Assembly (NCBI GenBank): GCA_004195305.1
Contig: SDWN01000349.1
Coordinates: forward strand, 1 to 6,398
Length of the DNA stretch: 6,398 nt
DNA from: Neptunomonas sp.
GTDB lineage: Bacteria > Pseudomonadota > Gammaproteobacteria > Pseudomonadales > Balneatricaceae
Direction of reading: 5' to 3'
Shown: in pieces, positions 1 through 6,235 of the stretch
Layout: the number at the start of each line of letters is the position of its first letter
Position numbering within the stretch: the stretch's first letter is position 1
The notes under the pieces: model-generated
Told to the model about the DNA's origin: nothing
The model's input: the letters and a program-made list of their open reading frames with translations, nothing else
Databases searched by the model: none
Program-made: the position numbers and the translations under genes

Positions 1-19
1 AGATGTGTATAAGAGACAG
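1..19 (+). other. Tn5/Nextera mosaic-end adapter (artefact)
   Basis: The first 19 bases read AGATGTGTATAAGAGACAG, the transposase mosaic-end adapter used in tagmentation libraries. It is not part of the genome. Its reverse complement starts at the far end of the window, so the sequence looks like one tagmented fragment or an untrimmed contig. Biological sequence starts at base 20. Confidence 0.97.
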
Positions 20-537
20 CGGTAACTGTGGTAACGGCGTTTTCGAACCTGTTTATTTCCGCGATCCGTAACCATATCCCCGGTGCTATTCGTATCATCG
101 TACAGATGACTATCATCGCCTCCTTGGTTATCGTGGTTGATCAGGTGCTCAAAGCCTTTGCTTACGACCTGTCTAAACAGCTGTCGGTATTCGTTGGCTT
201 GATCATCACCAACTGTATCGTTATGGGGCGTGCCGAAGCTTTTGCCATGAAGAACCCTCCGGGGATCAGCTTTATGGACGGTATCGGTAACGGCCTGGGT
301 TACACCGCGGTATTGGTGTTCGTGGGATTTGTCCGCGAGTTGTTTGGCTCGGGTTCACTGTTTGGCGTCGAGATCTTCTCGCTGGTCACTAACGGTGGCT
401 GGTATGTGGCTAACGGTCTGATGCTGTTGCCGCCATCTGCGTTCTTCGTTATCGGTCTGATGATCTGGGGTCTGCGTACCTGGAAGAAGAATCAGGTGGA
501 AGCGGCAGATTTTACCATTGCCCCCAACACCAAGTAA
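20..537 (+). CDS. nqrD: Na+-translocating NADH:quinone reductase subunit D, 5'-truncated
   Basis: NqrD is an integral inner-membrane subunit of Na+-NQR, which couples NADH oxidation by ubiquinone to Na+ export. The reading frame is open back to the adapter (codons from 22), leaving 171 visible residues and a TAA stop at 535-537. The GTG at 28 is internal, not the start: the residues around it (VVTAFSNLF) match the middle of the family's early membrane region. By comparison with Vibrio NqrD about 47 N-terminal residues are missing, including the first Fe-S cysteine. The second one is present in the motif ITNCIVMGRAEAFA (visible residue 65). Several hydrophobic segments follow, and the tail is charged. 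nqrE starts 17 bp downstream. The truncation comes from the fragment end. Identification is by recognition of family sequence and operon context. Confidence 0.96.
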
Positions 538-554
538 GCAGAGGCGAATAAACG

Positions 555-1163
555 ATGGAACATTATATAAGTTTGCTGGTTAAGGCGATTTTCGTCGAAA
601 ACATGGCGCTGGCCTTCTTCTTGGGGATGTGTACTTTTATCGCCATCTCCAAGAAGGTCCAGACTGCAATCGGTCTGGGTGTGGCGGTTATCGTGGTGTT
701 GGGTATTACGGTACCGATCAATAACCTGATCTACAGCTACCTGCTGGCTGACGGTGCACTGGCTTGGGCCGGTCTTCCTGACGTTGACCTGAGCTTTCTG
801 GGCTTGATCTCCTACATCGGCGTAATTGCAGCGGTGGTACAGATCCTCGAGATGTTCTTGGATAAGTACGTACCCGCGCTTTATAACGCATTGGGCGTAT
901 TTCTGCCGTTGATCACCGTTAACTGCGCCATCATGGCCGGTGCGTTGTTCATGGTAGAGCGTGACTATAACTTCGGTGAATCCGTGGTTTATGGTATCGG
1001 CGCCGGAATTGGCTGGGCTTTTGCGATCACTGCGTTGGCGGGTATCCGCGAAAAGCTGAAGTATAGCGATGTGCCTCATGGGCTTCGTGGCTTGGGTATC
1101 ACCTTCATTACTGTTGGTTTGATGTCTATGGGCTTCATGTCATTCTCAGGGGTGCAGCTGTAA
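555..1163 (+). CDS. nqrE: Na+-translocating NADH:quinone reductase subunit E
   Basis: This 202-residue protein is full length for NqrE, a polytopic inner-membrane subunit homologous to NqrD and packed against it with opposite topology. Visible hydrophobic helices lie at about residues 10-30, 38-57, 80-100, 112-133, 145-163 and 178-198. Cys26 (in FLGMCTF) and Cys124 (in TVNCAIMAG) correspond to the residues that, in Vibrio structures, hold one half of a 2Fe-2S cluster shared with NqrD. Both are conserved here. The ATG at 555 follows a GAGG Shine-Dalgarno at about 541-544. The gene sits 17 bp after nqrD and 37 bp before nqrF in the same transcription unit. The stop codon (1161-1163) lies in the loop of a perfect hairpin. 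Confidence 0.97.
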   Translation: MEHYISLLVKAIFVENMALAFFLGMCTFIAISKKVQTAIGLGVAVIVVLGITVPINNLIYSYLLADGALAWAGLPDVDLSFLGLISYIGVIAAVVQILEMFLDKYVPALYNALGVFLPLITVNCAIMAGALFMVERDYNFGESVVYGIGAGIGWAFAITALAGIREKLKYSDVPHGLRGLGITFITVGLMSMGFMSFSGVQL

Positions 1164-1171
1164 AGCTGCAC
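1152..1171 (+). promoter_or_regulatory. Hairpin with the nqrE stop codon in its loop
   Basis: GTGCAGCT (1152-1159) and AGCTGCAC (1164-1171) form a perfect 8-bp stem around the loop GTAA, which as RNA is a GNRA-type tetraloop. The loop contains the nqrE TAA stop (1161-1163). No T-run follows, so this is not an intrinsic terminator. The structure is directly visible. A role in mRNA processing, stability or setting the nqrE:nqrF ratio is inference only. Confidence 0.5.
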
Positions 1172-1200
1172 GTGCTCGAACAAGTAAAGGTTAAACGAAC

Positions 1201-2424
1201 ATGGAAATTATACTCGGTGTAATCATGTTCACGGTTGTGGTGTTGGCCTTGGTAGCGGTGATTCTATTCGCCCGTTCCAAAATGGTGAGCTCCGGAGACG
1301 TGACCATTGAGATCAATGGGGATCCAGAAAAAACGATTACAGTGCCTGCCGGCGATAAGCTGTTGCAGACTCTGTCAGGCCAAGGCATCTTCCTGTCATC
1401 AGCCTGTGGTGGTGGTGGTACCTGTGCCCAGTGCAAGTGTATCGTCGAAGAGGGTGGTGGCGAGATGCTACCGACCGAAGAGGGTCACTTCAATAAGGGC
1501 CAGAAGCGTGAAGGCTGGCGTCTGTCATGTCAGGTTGCTGTTAAGCAGGACATGAAGATCGAAGTTGAAGACGAAGTCTTCGGCGTTAAGAAGTGGGAGT
1601 GTACGGTTGAAACAAACCCCAACGTGGCGACCTTCATCAAAGAGCTGACCCTGCGTCTGCCTGAAGGTGAAAGTGTTGACTTCCGTGCCGGTGGTTACGT
1701 GCAGCTCGAATGTCCTCCGCATGTTGCTGCCTACAAAGACTTCGACATCGATAAGGAGTATCACGAGGATTGGGACAAGTTCAACATCTGGCGCTATGTG
1801 TCTAAAGTTGACGAGACTACGGTCCGTGCCTACTCAATGGCCAACTATCCCGATGAAGTCGGTGTGGTTAAGTTCAACATCCGTGTGGCGACGCCGCCTC
1901 CCGGACGTGACGATCTGCCTGCTGGCAAGATGTCTTCGTACGTATTTAGCTTGAAGCCTGGCGATAAAGTCACTGTGTACGGTCCCTTTGGTGAGTTCTT
2001 CGCCAAGGATACCGGTGCGGAGATGGTGTTTGTCGGTGGTGGTGCCGGTATGGCGCCGATGCGTTCGCACATCTTCGATCAGCTTAAGCGTCTTAAGGCT
2101 ACCCGGAAGATCTCTTACTGGTACGGCGCACGCTCGATGCGTGAAGCCTTCTACGGTGAAGAGTTCGACCAATTGGCGACGGAAAACGAAAACTTCAAGT
2201 GGCATCTGGCACTGTCCGATCCTCTTCCCGAGGACAACTGGGACGGGTATACCGGCTTTATCCATAATGTATTATTCGAGAACTACCTGAAGGAGCACGA
2301 AGCGCCCGAAGATTGCGAATTTTACATGTGTGGACCGCCCATGATGACCTCTGCGGTGATCAAGATGTTGGAAGATCTGGGTGTTGAGCGTGAAAACATC
2401 CTGCTCGACGACTTCGGGGGTTAA
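1201..2424 (+). CDS. nqrF: Na+-translocating NADH:quinone reductase subunit F (NADH-oxidising, FAD and 2Fe-2S)
   Basis: NqrF is the electron entry point of Na+-NQR: it oxidises NADH with FAD and passes electrons to a 2Fe-2S cluster on the cytoplasmic side. The protein has 407 residues, the usual length. Residues 3-23 form the single N-terminal membrane anchor. A ferredoxin domain follows (about 33-130) with ligands Cys69, Cys75, Cys78 and Cys110; a further Cys80 is next to the cluster loop. The FAD-binding domain contains RAYSMANY at 209-216. The NADH domain shows GGGAGMAP at 279-286 and MCGPPMM at 376-382, and the C-terminus ends in DDFGG, a typical family ending. The ATG at 1201 follows AAAGG at 1186-1190 with 10-nt spacing. 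apbE begins 12 bp after the stop. No key residue appears to be missing. Confidence 0.98.
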   Translation: MEIILGVIMFTVVVLALVAVILFARSKMVSSGDVTIEINGDPEKTITVPAGDKLLQTLSGQGIFLSSACGGGGTCAQCKCIVEEGGGEMLPTEEGHFNKGQKREGWRLSCQVAVKQDMKIEVEDEVFGVKKWECTVETNPNVATFIKELTLRLPEGESVDFRAGGYVQLECPPHVAAYKDFDIDKEYHEDWDKFNIWRYVSKVDETTVRAYSMANYPDEVGVVKFNIRVATPPPGRDDLPAGKMSSYVFSLKPGDKVTVYGPFGEFFAKDTGAEMVFVGGGAGMAPMRSHIFDQLKRLKATRKISYWYGARSMREAFYGEEFDQLATENENFKWHLALSDPLPEDNWDGYTGFIHNVLFENYLKEHEAPEDCEFYMCGPPMMTSAVIKMLEDLGVERENILLDDFGG

Positions 2425-2436
2425 TCTACACCGAAG

Positions 2437-3477
2437 ATGTTGATCTCTCGCATCACAATCCGGATTGCAGCACTGTTGGCTCTGGCCACGGTGCTGCTGA
2501 CCGGCTGCAGCAACGGCGACCCTCGGGTCGCCGTTCATGCTTTATCCGGAACCACTATGGGCACCAGCTACCATGTCAAGGTAGTGGCGCCTACGGCCCT
2601 GGATACAGCGGCGCTTAATCAGCGCATTAAGGCGGTGCTTGATCGCATCGAAGCACGGATGTCGACCTACCGTGAGGATTCTGAACTGAGCCGCTTTAAT
2701 CAGGCGGCTGCCGGCGCTCCCTTTGCTGTTTCAGCAGAGACCGCGACGGTGGTTGAGCTGGGCTTGCAGGTAAGTCAGCTGAGTGGCGGCGCTTTCGATA
2801 TGACCGTGGGCCCCCTGGTTAACTTGTGGGGCTTCGGGCCGGATCAAAGCATCACTCGGGCTCCTGATCCGGAGGTGATAGCCGAGCACCTGTTACAAGT
2901 GGGTTATCGGGCGGTCAGCGTACGTAGCGCCCCCCCGGCATTGATTAAACAGGCTTTACGTTATCTGGATCTATCGGCGATAGCCAAAGGCTATGCGGTT
3001 GATCAGGTGGCGGAGTTGCTTATACCCGAGTTTGACGGTTTTATGGTTGAAGTCGGCGGTGAGTTGCGCCTGCAGGGTACTAAGCCCGGGGCTGATCCCT
3101 GGCGTATCGCAGTGGAAACCCCCGATGCCTCGACACGTGAAGTACAGCGAGTGATTGAGGTCGGCGATAACGCTATCGCAACATCCGGTGATTACCGGAA
3201 TTATTTTGAACAGGAGGGGGTGCGTTTCTCGCATACCATCGATCCTGCTACCGGTCGGCCAATACGCCATCGCCTGGTATCCGTTACCGTGGTCGATTCC
3301 TCTTGTGCGCGTGCGGATGCGATGGCAACAGCGCTGATGGTATTAGGAGATGAGAAAGGTTTGTTGCTGGCCGAGCAGTTGGGTCTGCACGCCTTTTTTA
3401 TGGTCAAAAGTGATAAAGGATTTATCGAGAAGCAGACCTCTGGGTTTGGCCGGTTTATCAAGCCGCTAAACCCCTAG
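2437..3477 (+). CDS. apbE: FAD:protein FMN transferase, lipoprotein (flavinylates NqrB/NqrC)
   Basis: ApbE cleaves FAD, with Mg2+, and joins the FMN half to a threonine of target proteins. In Na+-NQR the targets are NqrB and NqrC, so this is a maturation enzyme working on the periplasmic side. The 346-residue product begins with a lipoprotein signal: positive residues at 5 and 9, a hydrophobic stretch, and lipobox LTGC with Cys24 as the probable lipidated residue. Family motifs follow: GTTMGTSYHV (38-47), MSTYREDSELSRFN (75-88), AFDMTVGPLVNLWGFGP (119-135), LDLSAIAKGYAVD (177-189), ATSGDYRNY (248-256), HTIDPATGRP (266-275) and ARADAMATAL (291-300, with the family's metal-site Asp294 and Thr298). 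The ATG lies 12 bp after nqrF with no good Shine-Dalgarno (only GAAG touching the start), which suggests translational coupling; TTG at 2440 is an alternative. The last two bases of its TAG stop belong to the downstream palindromic element, so the C-terminus could have been changed by insertion. Confidence 0.95.
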   Translation: MLISRITIRIAALLALATVLLTGCSNGDPRVAVHALSGTTMGTSYHVKVVAPTALDTAALNQRIKAVLDRIEARMSTYREDSELSRFNQAAAGAPFAVSAETATVVELGLQVSQLSGGAFDMTVGPLVNLWGFGPDQSITRAPDPEVIAEHLLQVGYRAVSVRSAPPALIKQALRYLDLSAIAKGYAVDQVAELLIPEFDGFMVEVGGELRLQGTKPGADPWRIAVETPDASTREVQRVIEVGDNAIATSGDYRNYFEQEGVRFSHTIDPATGRPIRHRLVSVTVVDSSCARADAMATALMVLGDEKGLLLAEQLGLHAFFMVKSDKGFIEKQTSGFGRFIKPLNP

Positions 3478-3638
3478 GAGGCTGACCGAGAATAGCGATC
3501 GTAGCGAGAGAGACGCATTTTGAGTCAGATTAATCGGTCATTTGCGAAGAATAGTGATTCTATTTGACAAAAATGAGCGGTCAATCTGGCCGAAATGCGG
3601 GTTTCTCAGTAGGTCTGTCTGTTCTCTGTCAGCCTCCT
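3476..3638. repeat. 163-bp imperfect palindromic element (MITE/ERIC-like candidate)
   Basis: The element begins inside the apbE stop codon and fills most of the 222-bp apbE-nqrM gap. The terminal arms are 3476-3495 (aggaggctgaccgagaatag) and 3619-3638; they match as inverted repeats at 18 of 20 positions, the outer 11 perfectly. Further inward, paired blocks lie in the right order and nearly symmetrical: CGCATTT 3514-3520 with AAATGCG 3593-3599, CAGATT 3526-3531 with AATCTG 3583-3588, TCATTT 3538-3543 with AAATGA 3571-3576, and AGAAT 3548-3552 with ATTCT 3557-3561 at the tip. RNA from it could fold into one long interrupted hairpin. I see no coding potential and no clear target-site duplication. 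This fits a non-autonomous palindromic intergenic repeat inside a transcribed unit, but a single-copy RNA structure is equally possible without a genome search. Confidence 0.6.
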
Positions 3639-3699
3639 GGTGGGTCGGTAATTGAGTTGATCGCGGGATGTAGACCCGGCGGTTTTGGAGAGTGTGATT

Positions 3700-3948
3700 A
3701 TGGCGACATTTTTTATCGTATTTGCAGTGTTCATGCTGGTGATTGTGGCTTCATCGGTCGGCGTGATTATGGGCCGCAAGCCGATCAAAGGCTCCTGTGG
3801 GGGCGTGGGTGCGGCTTTGGGAGAGAAGGATTATCTGTGTCCGGTCTGTGGTGATGATCCTAATCTGTGTGAGAAAGAGCAGGAGGCTGAGGCTGCAAAG
3901 CTCGCCGCTGCTGAGCAGTTGAGTTACGAAGTAACTGCCAAGAAGTAA
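3700..3948 (+). CDS. nqrM: Na+-NQR maturation protein NqrM (DUF539 family)
   Basis: NqrM is a small membrane protein required to assemble functional Na+-NQR, proposed to help deliver the iron of the NqrD/NqrE centre. I chose the ATG at 3700 because GGAG at 3687-3690 stands 9 nt upstream and the protein then begins MATFFIVFAVF, as the family does; the same frame is open further upstream to TTG 3685. The product has 82 residues: a single membrane helix at about 3-24, then the hallmark GSCGG with Cys33, then Cys47, Cys50 and Cys57 in a CPVCGDDPNLC stretch that could bind metal, and a charged Ala/Glu-rich tail. It lies after nqrF-apbE, the usual place for the family in gammaproteobacteria. Family assignment rests on the Cys pattern, length and context. 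Confidence 0.92.
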   Translation: MATFFIVFAVFMLVIVASSVGVIMGRKPIKGSCGGVGAALGEKDYLCPVCGDDPNLCEKEQEAEAAKLAAAEQLSYEVTAKK

Positions 3949-3992
3949 TAGTGCTTAGCATTCCTGTTCAGGTTGTTTTTTTAGCGCGCGGA

Positions 3993-4008
3993 TCTGACCT
4001 GCGTCAGA
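3993..4008. promoter_or_regulatory. Dyad in the nqrM-sthA gap, possible operator
   Basis: TCTGAC (3993-3998) and GTCAGA (4003-4008) are perfect inverted repeats around CTGC; the palindrome GAAGGCCTTC (4007-4016) overlaps the right end. The 124-bp gap is long enough for a separate sthA promoter. A weak candidate is TTGTTA at 4021-4026 with GATAAT at 4040-4045, but the spacing of 13 is too short to trust. The dyad would sit just upstream, where an operator could be. No regulator can be named. Confidence 0.22.
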
Positions 4009-4072
4009 AGGCCTTCAGGGTTGTTACGACTTCTTTTCTGATAATTAAAATGGTTTTTTACAGAGGTATTTG

Positions 4073-5473
4073 ATGGCGACTTATGACTACGATGTGGTGA
4101 TTATCGGGTCCGGCCCTGCAGGTGAAGGGGCCGCCATGAACGCGGCCAAAAAGGGCTGTAAGGTGGCGGTGGTTGAGTTCCGGGACCAGGTCGGTGGTAA
4201 CTGTACCCATGTCGGAACTATCCCGTCCAAGGCGCTGCGTCATTCGGTTAAGCAGATCATGGAGTTCAATACCAATCCGATGTTCCGTGATATCGGTGAG
4301 CCGCGTTGGTTTTCGTTCCCCAAGGTGCTTAAGAGCGCCGAGAAGGTGATCGCCAATCAGGTGATGATGCGTACCGGTTTCTATGCCCGCAACCGGGTTG
4401 ACGTCTATTTTGGTCAGGCGCGTTTTAGCGATGCGAACACGGTGCGGATTCAGCACGCCCAGCGGAGTGATGACATCCTTAAGGCTAAAAATGTCATTAT
4501 TGCCACCGGTTCGCGCCCCTATCAGCCCGATGATGTCGATTTCTCTCATCCGCGCATCTATAACTCCGATACCATTCTCAAGCTGGAGCACACCCCCAGA
4601 ACGTTGATTGTTTACGGTGCTGGGGTGATCGGTTGTGAATATGCCTCTATTTTTGCAGGTCTGGGGGTCAAGGTTGACCTGATCGATAACCGGGATCGGT
4701 TGTTGTCGTTCCTGGATGATGAAATCTCGGATGCGTTGGGCTATCACCTGCGTAACGGTGGTTGCACCATTCGGCATAACGAAGAGTATGACTCGGTCAA
4801 AGGTGATGGTCACGGTGTCGTGCTGTCGTTAAAATCGGGTAAGAAGATTCGCGCCGATGCCTTTATGTGGTGCAACGGTCGTACCGGCAATACCGATGAT
4901 CTGGGGTTGTCTGCTATCGGTTTAGAAGCTGATGGCCGGGGTCAGCTCAAGGTTGATGACCACTATCGCACTGAAGTTCCCGGTGTTTATGCGGCGGGTG
5001 ACGTCGTGGGCTGGCCGAGTTTGGCGTCTGCTGCCATCGGTCAGGGTCGTGCCGCCAGTAATGATATGCTCAATTCGGATGATTTCCGGCATGTCTCCGA
5101 GGTTCCCACAGGCATCTTCACCATTCCAGAGATCAGCTCTATCGGCAAGAGTGAGATGGAGCTGACCGCGGCTAAGGTTCCTTATGAGGTCGGGCAGGCG
5201 TTCTTTAAAGATATGGCGCGGGCGCAGATTTACGGCGAGCCGGTTGGCATGCTGAAGATTCTGTTCAACCGTGAAACGCTGGAGATCTTGGGCATCCACT
5301 GCTTTGGTGATCGTGCTTCAGAGATCATCCATATCGGCCAGGCGATTATGTCCCAGAAGGGCGACGCGAATACGCTCAAGTACTTCGTTAACACCACTTT
5401 CAACTACCCCACCATGGCAGAGGCCTACCAGGTTGCAGCGATGGCAGGATTGAACCGAATCTCCAATCTGTAG
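4073..5473 (+). CDS. sthA: Si-specific (soluble) NAD(P)+ transhydrogenase
   Basis: SthA is a cytosolic FAD enzyme that catalyses NADPH + NAD+ <=> NADP+ + NADH and balances the two nicotinamide pools. The product has 466 residues, the normal length, and starts at ATG 4073, preceded by AGAGG at 4062-4066. It has the pyridine-nucleotide-disulfide oxidoreductase fold: FAD motif GSGPAGEGA (12-20), the SthA signature GGNCTHVGTIPSKALRHS (41-58), a second dinucleotide motif GAGVIGCEYAS (182-192), the FAD-contacting AAGDVVGWPSLASAA (307-321), and a dimerisation domain from about 345. Relatives such as lipoamide dehydrogenase have a redox-active Cys pair; here only Cys44 remains, with Thr at 49. The catalytic C-terminal HxHPT is replaced by TFNYPTMAE (442-450). 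Both changes are normal for SthA and separate it from Lpd. It follows nqrM by 124 bp and ends in a clear terminator. Confidence 0.97.
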   Translation: MATYDYDVVIIGSGPAGEGAAMNAAKKGCKVAVVEFRDQVGGNCTHVGTIPSKALRHSVKQIMEFNTNPMFRDIGEPRWFSFPKVLKSAEKVIANQVMMRTGFYARNRVDVYFGQARFSDANTVRIQHAQRSDDILKAKNVIIATGSRPYQPDDVDFSHPRIYNSDTILKLEHTPRTLIVYGAGVIGCEYASIFAGLGVKVDLIDNRDRLLSFLDDEISDALGYHLRNGGCTIRHNEEYDSVKGDGHGVVLSLKSGKKIRADAFMWCNGRTGNTDDLGLSAIGLEADGRGQLKVDDHYRTEVPGVYAAGDVVGWPSLASAAIGQGRAASNDMLNSDDFRHVSEVPTGIFTIPEISSIGKSEMELTAAKVPYEVGQAFFKDMARAQIYGEPVGMLKILFNRETLEILGIHCFGDRASEIIHIGQAIMSQKGDANTLKYFVNTTFNYPTMAEAYQVAAMAGLNRISNL

Positions 5474-5499
5474 CCGTTAAAAGTGCGTCATCAGCAAGT

Positions 5500-5525
5500 A
5501 AAAAGCCTGCAGCCGCAGGCTTTTT
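5500..5525 (+). terminator. Rho-independent terminator after sthA
   Basis: AAGCCTGC (5503-5510), loop AGCC (5511-5514) and GCAGGCTT (5515-5522) form an 8-bp GC-rich stem, followed by a T-run to 5526. The A-run before the stem pairs with the T-run, so the structure could also work from the opposite strand. It lies 26 bp past the sthA stop. Confidence 0.93.
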
Positions 5526-5526
5526 T

Positions 5527-5760
5527 GTTTGTCCGGCAAAGCCGGAAAACCCAGTGGTTTGAAAGATAACCACGACACCCCCGACCGAGGGGAAGGCAAT
5601 CTGAATGGTAAGGGCGTCACTGGCTAACGGTGGGGTTTGAAGGAAGCCATAGGAAGTAAGATGTACGTAACGAAAGCAAACCTGATTCGGCTGCACATAG
5701 GGGTGAGCGTGCAAAATAGCGTGAAGCCCAATACTCGGTCAGCTATGTATCGTGTTTGAG
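5527..5760 (+). ncRNA. Group II intron domain I-like RNA remnant
   Basis: No protein is supported here. The stretch is rich in small hairpins: CCGGC (5533-5537) with GCCGG (5541-5545), and GTGGTT (5554-5559) with AACCAC (5568-5573). It also contains phrases typical of domain I in RT-bearing bacterial introns, such as CTGGCTAACGG (about 5621-5631), TTGAAGGAAGCC (5637-5648) and GGGGTGAGCGTGC (about 5700-5712). Assignment relies on recalled resemblance and on the RT and 3' end downstream. Domains II and III are not clearly separable. Confidence 0.5.
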
Positions 5761-5795
5761 GATGGAATACCTTATTCATCCGGCGCTATGGCAGG

Positions 5796-6234
5796 CGAAG
5801 GGTCGTTGATATGGATTTATCCGAATGCTTCGGCACCCTGAACCATGACCTCATCATCAAACAATTTCGGAAAAAAGTAGCGGACAGCAGTATCTTAGAG
5901 CTGTTGCGTGATTTTCTTGAAAGAGGCGTGATGATTGGTGAAGAACTCGAAGCGACCCACATCGGTAGTCCCCAAGGCGGAGTGATCAGTCCCCTGGTAG
6001 CGAATGTCTATCTGGATAGCTTTGATCAATTATGAAAAGTAGAGATCATCGGATCGTTCGTTATGCGGATGATATTCTGATTCTCTGCGGCTCTGAATCT
6101 GCGGCGGCCAATGCGCTGAAGGTGGCGACAGATTATCTTGACGGAACGCTAAATTGACCGTCAATGTATCAAAGGCCCATATCGCACACAGCGATAAGGG
6201 TGTGGAATTCCTCGGCGTGGAGATCTTTACTGGC
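5796..6234 (+). pseudogene. Group II intron reverse transcriptase/maturase remnant, two frameshifts
   Basis: Three frames must be joined to read an RT palm fragment. Frame A (to about 6029) gives RRVVDMDLSECFGTLNHD, with the first catalytic Asp region, then GSPQGGVISPLVANVYLD, the characteristic group II RT motif; it ends in TGA at 6033. One missing base near 6030 moves the frame to 6032, giving MKSRDHRIVRYADDILILC with the catalytic YADD at 6062-6073. A second missing base near 6152 (stop TGA 6155-6157) moves it again at 6154, giving LTVNVSKAHIAHS and GVEFLGVEIF. Similarity stops at about 6234, where intron 3' RNA begins. The ATG at 5811 is internal, since RT-like residues continue upstream of it. 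The fingers, thumb and maturase domain X are absent, so the protein cannot work. Confidence 0.88.
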
Positions 6235-6235
6235 C

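Noticed and set aside
492..1079. 195-residue open frame on the - strand opposite nqrE
   Set aside because: It has Gln/His/Arg-rich low-information composition typical of antisense frames, and nqrE explains the region.
3564..3592. TTGACA as a -35 box for an nqrM promoter inside the palindrome
   Set aside because: Seventeen bases downstream there is only TGGCCG, not a usable -10 box.
3564..3854. 96-residue open frame overlapping the palindromic element and nqrM
   Set aside because: It is out of frame with nqrM, starts inside the palindrome, and is Gly/Arg-rich with no recognisable motif.
3961..3985. Terminator after nqrM (CCTG-TT-CAGG followed by a T-run)
   Set aside because: The stem has only 4 bp with a 2-base loop, too small to form. 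The T-run alone is not enough.
4058..4813. 251-residue open frame on the - strand
   Set aside because: It lies fully opposite sthA, whose protein is conserved along its length. The antisense frame has no family resemblance and is a codon-bias shadow.
4073..5473. Lipoamide dehydrogenase or mercuric reductase
   Set aside because: The redox-active second Cys and the C-terminal HxHPT motif are absent, and the GGNCTHVGTIPSKALRHS signature is that of SthA.
5533..5545. CCGGC-AAA-GCCGG as a second terminator
   Set aside because: No T-run follows; it is better explained as a stem of the intron 5' region.
5400..5714. 104-residue open frame on the - strand
   Set aside because: It crosses the sthA end, the terminator and intron RNA-like sequence; no start signal or family resemblance.
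5811..6035. A standalone 74-residue gene
   Set aside because: It is one piece of a frameshifted group II intron RT; its ATG is internal and homology continues in other frames on both sides.
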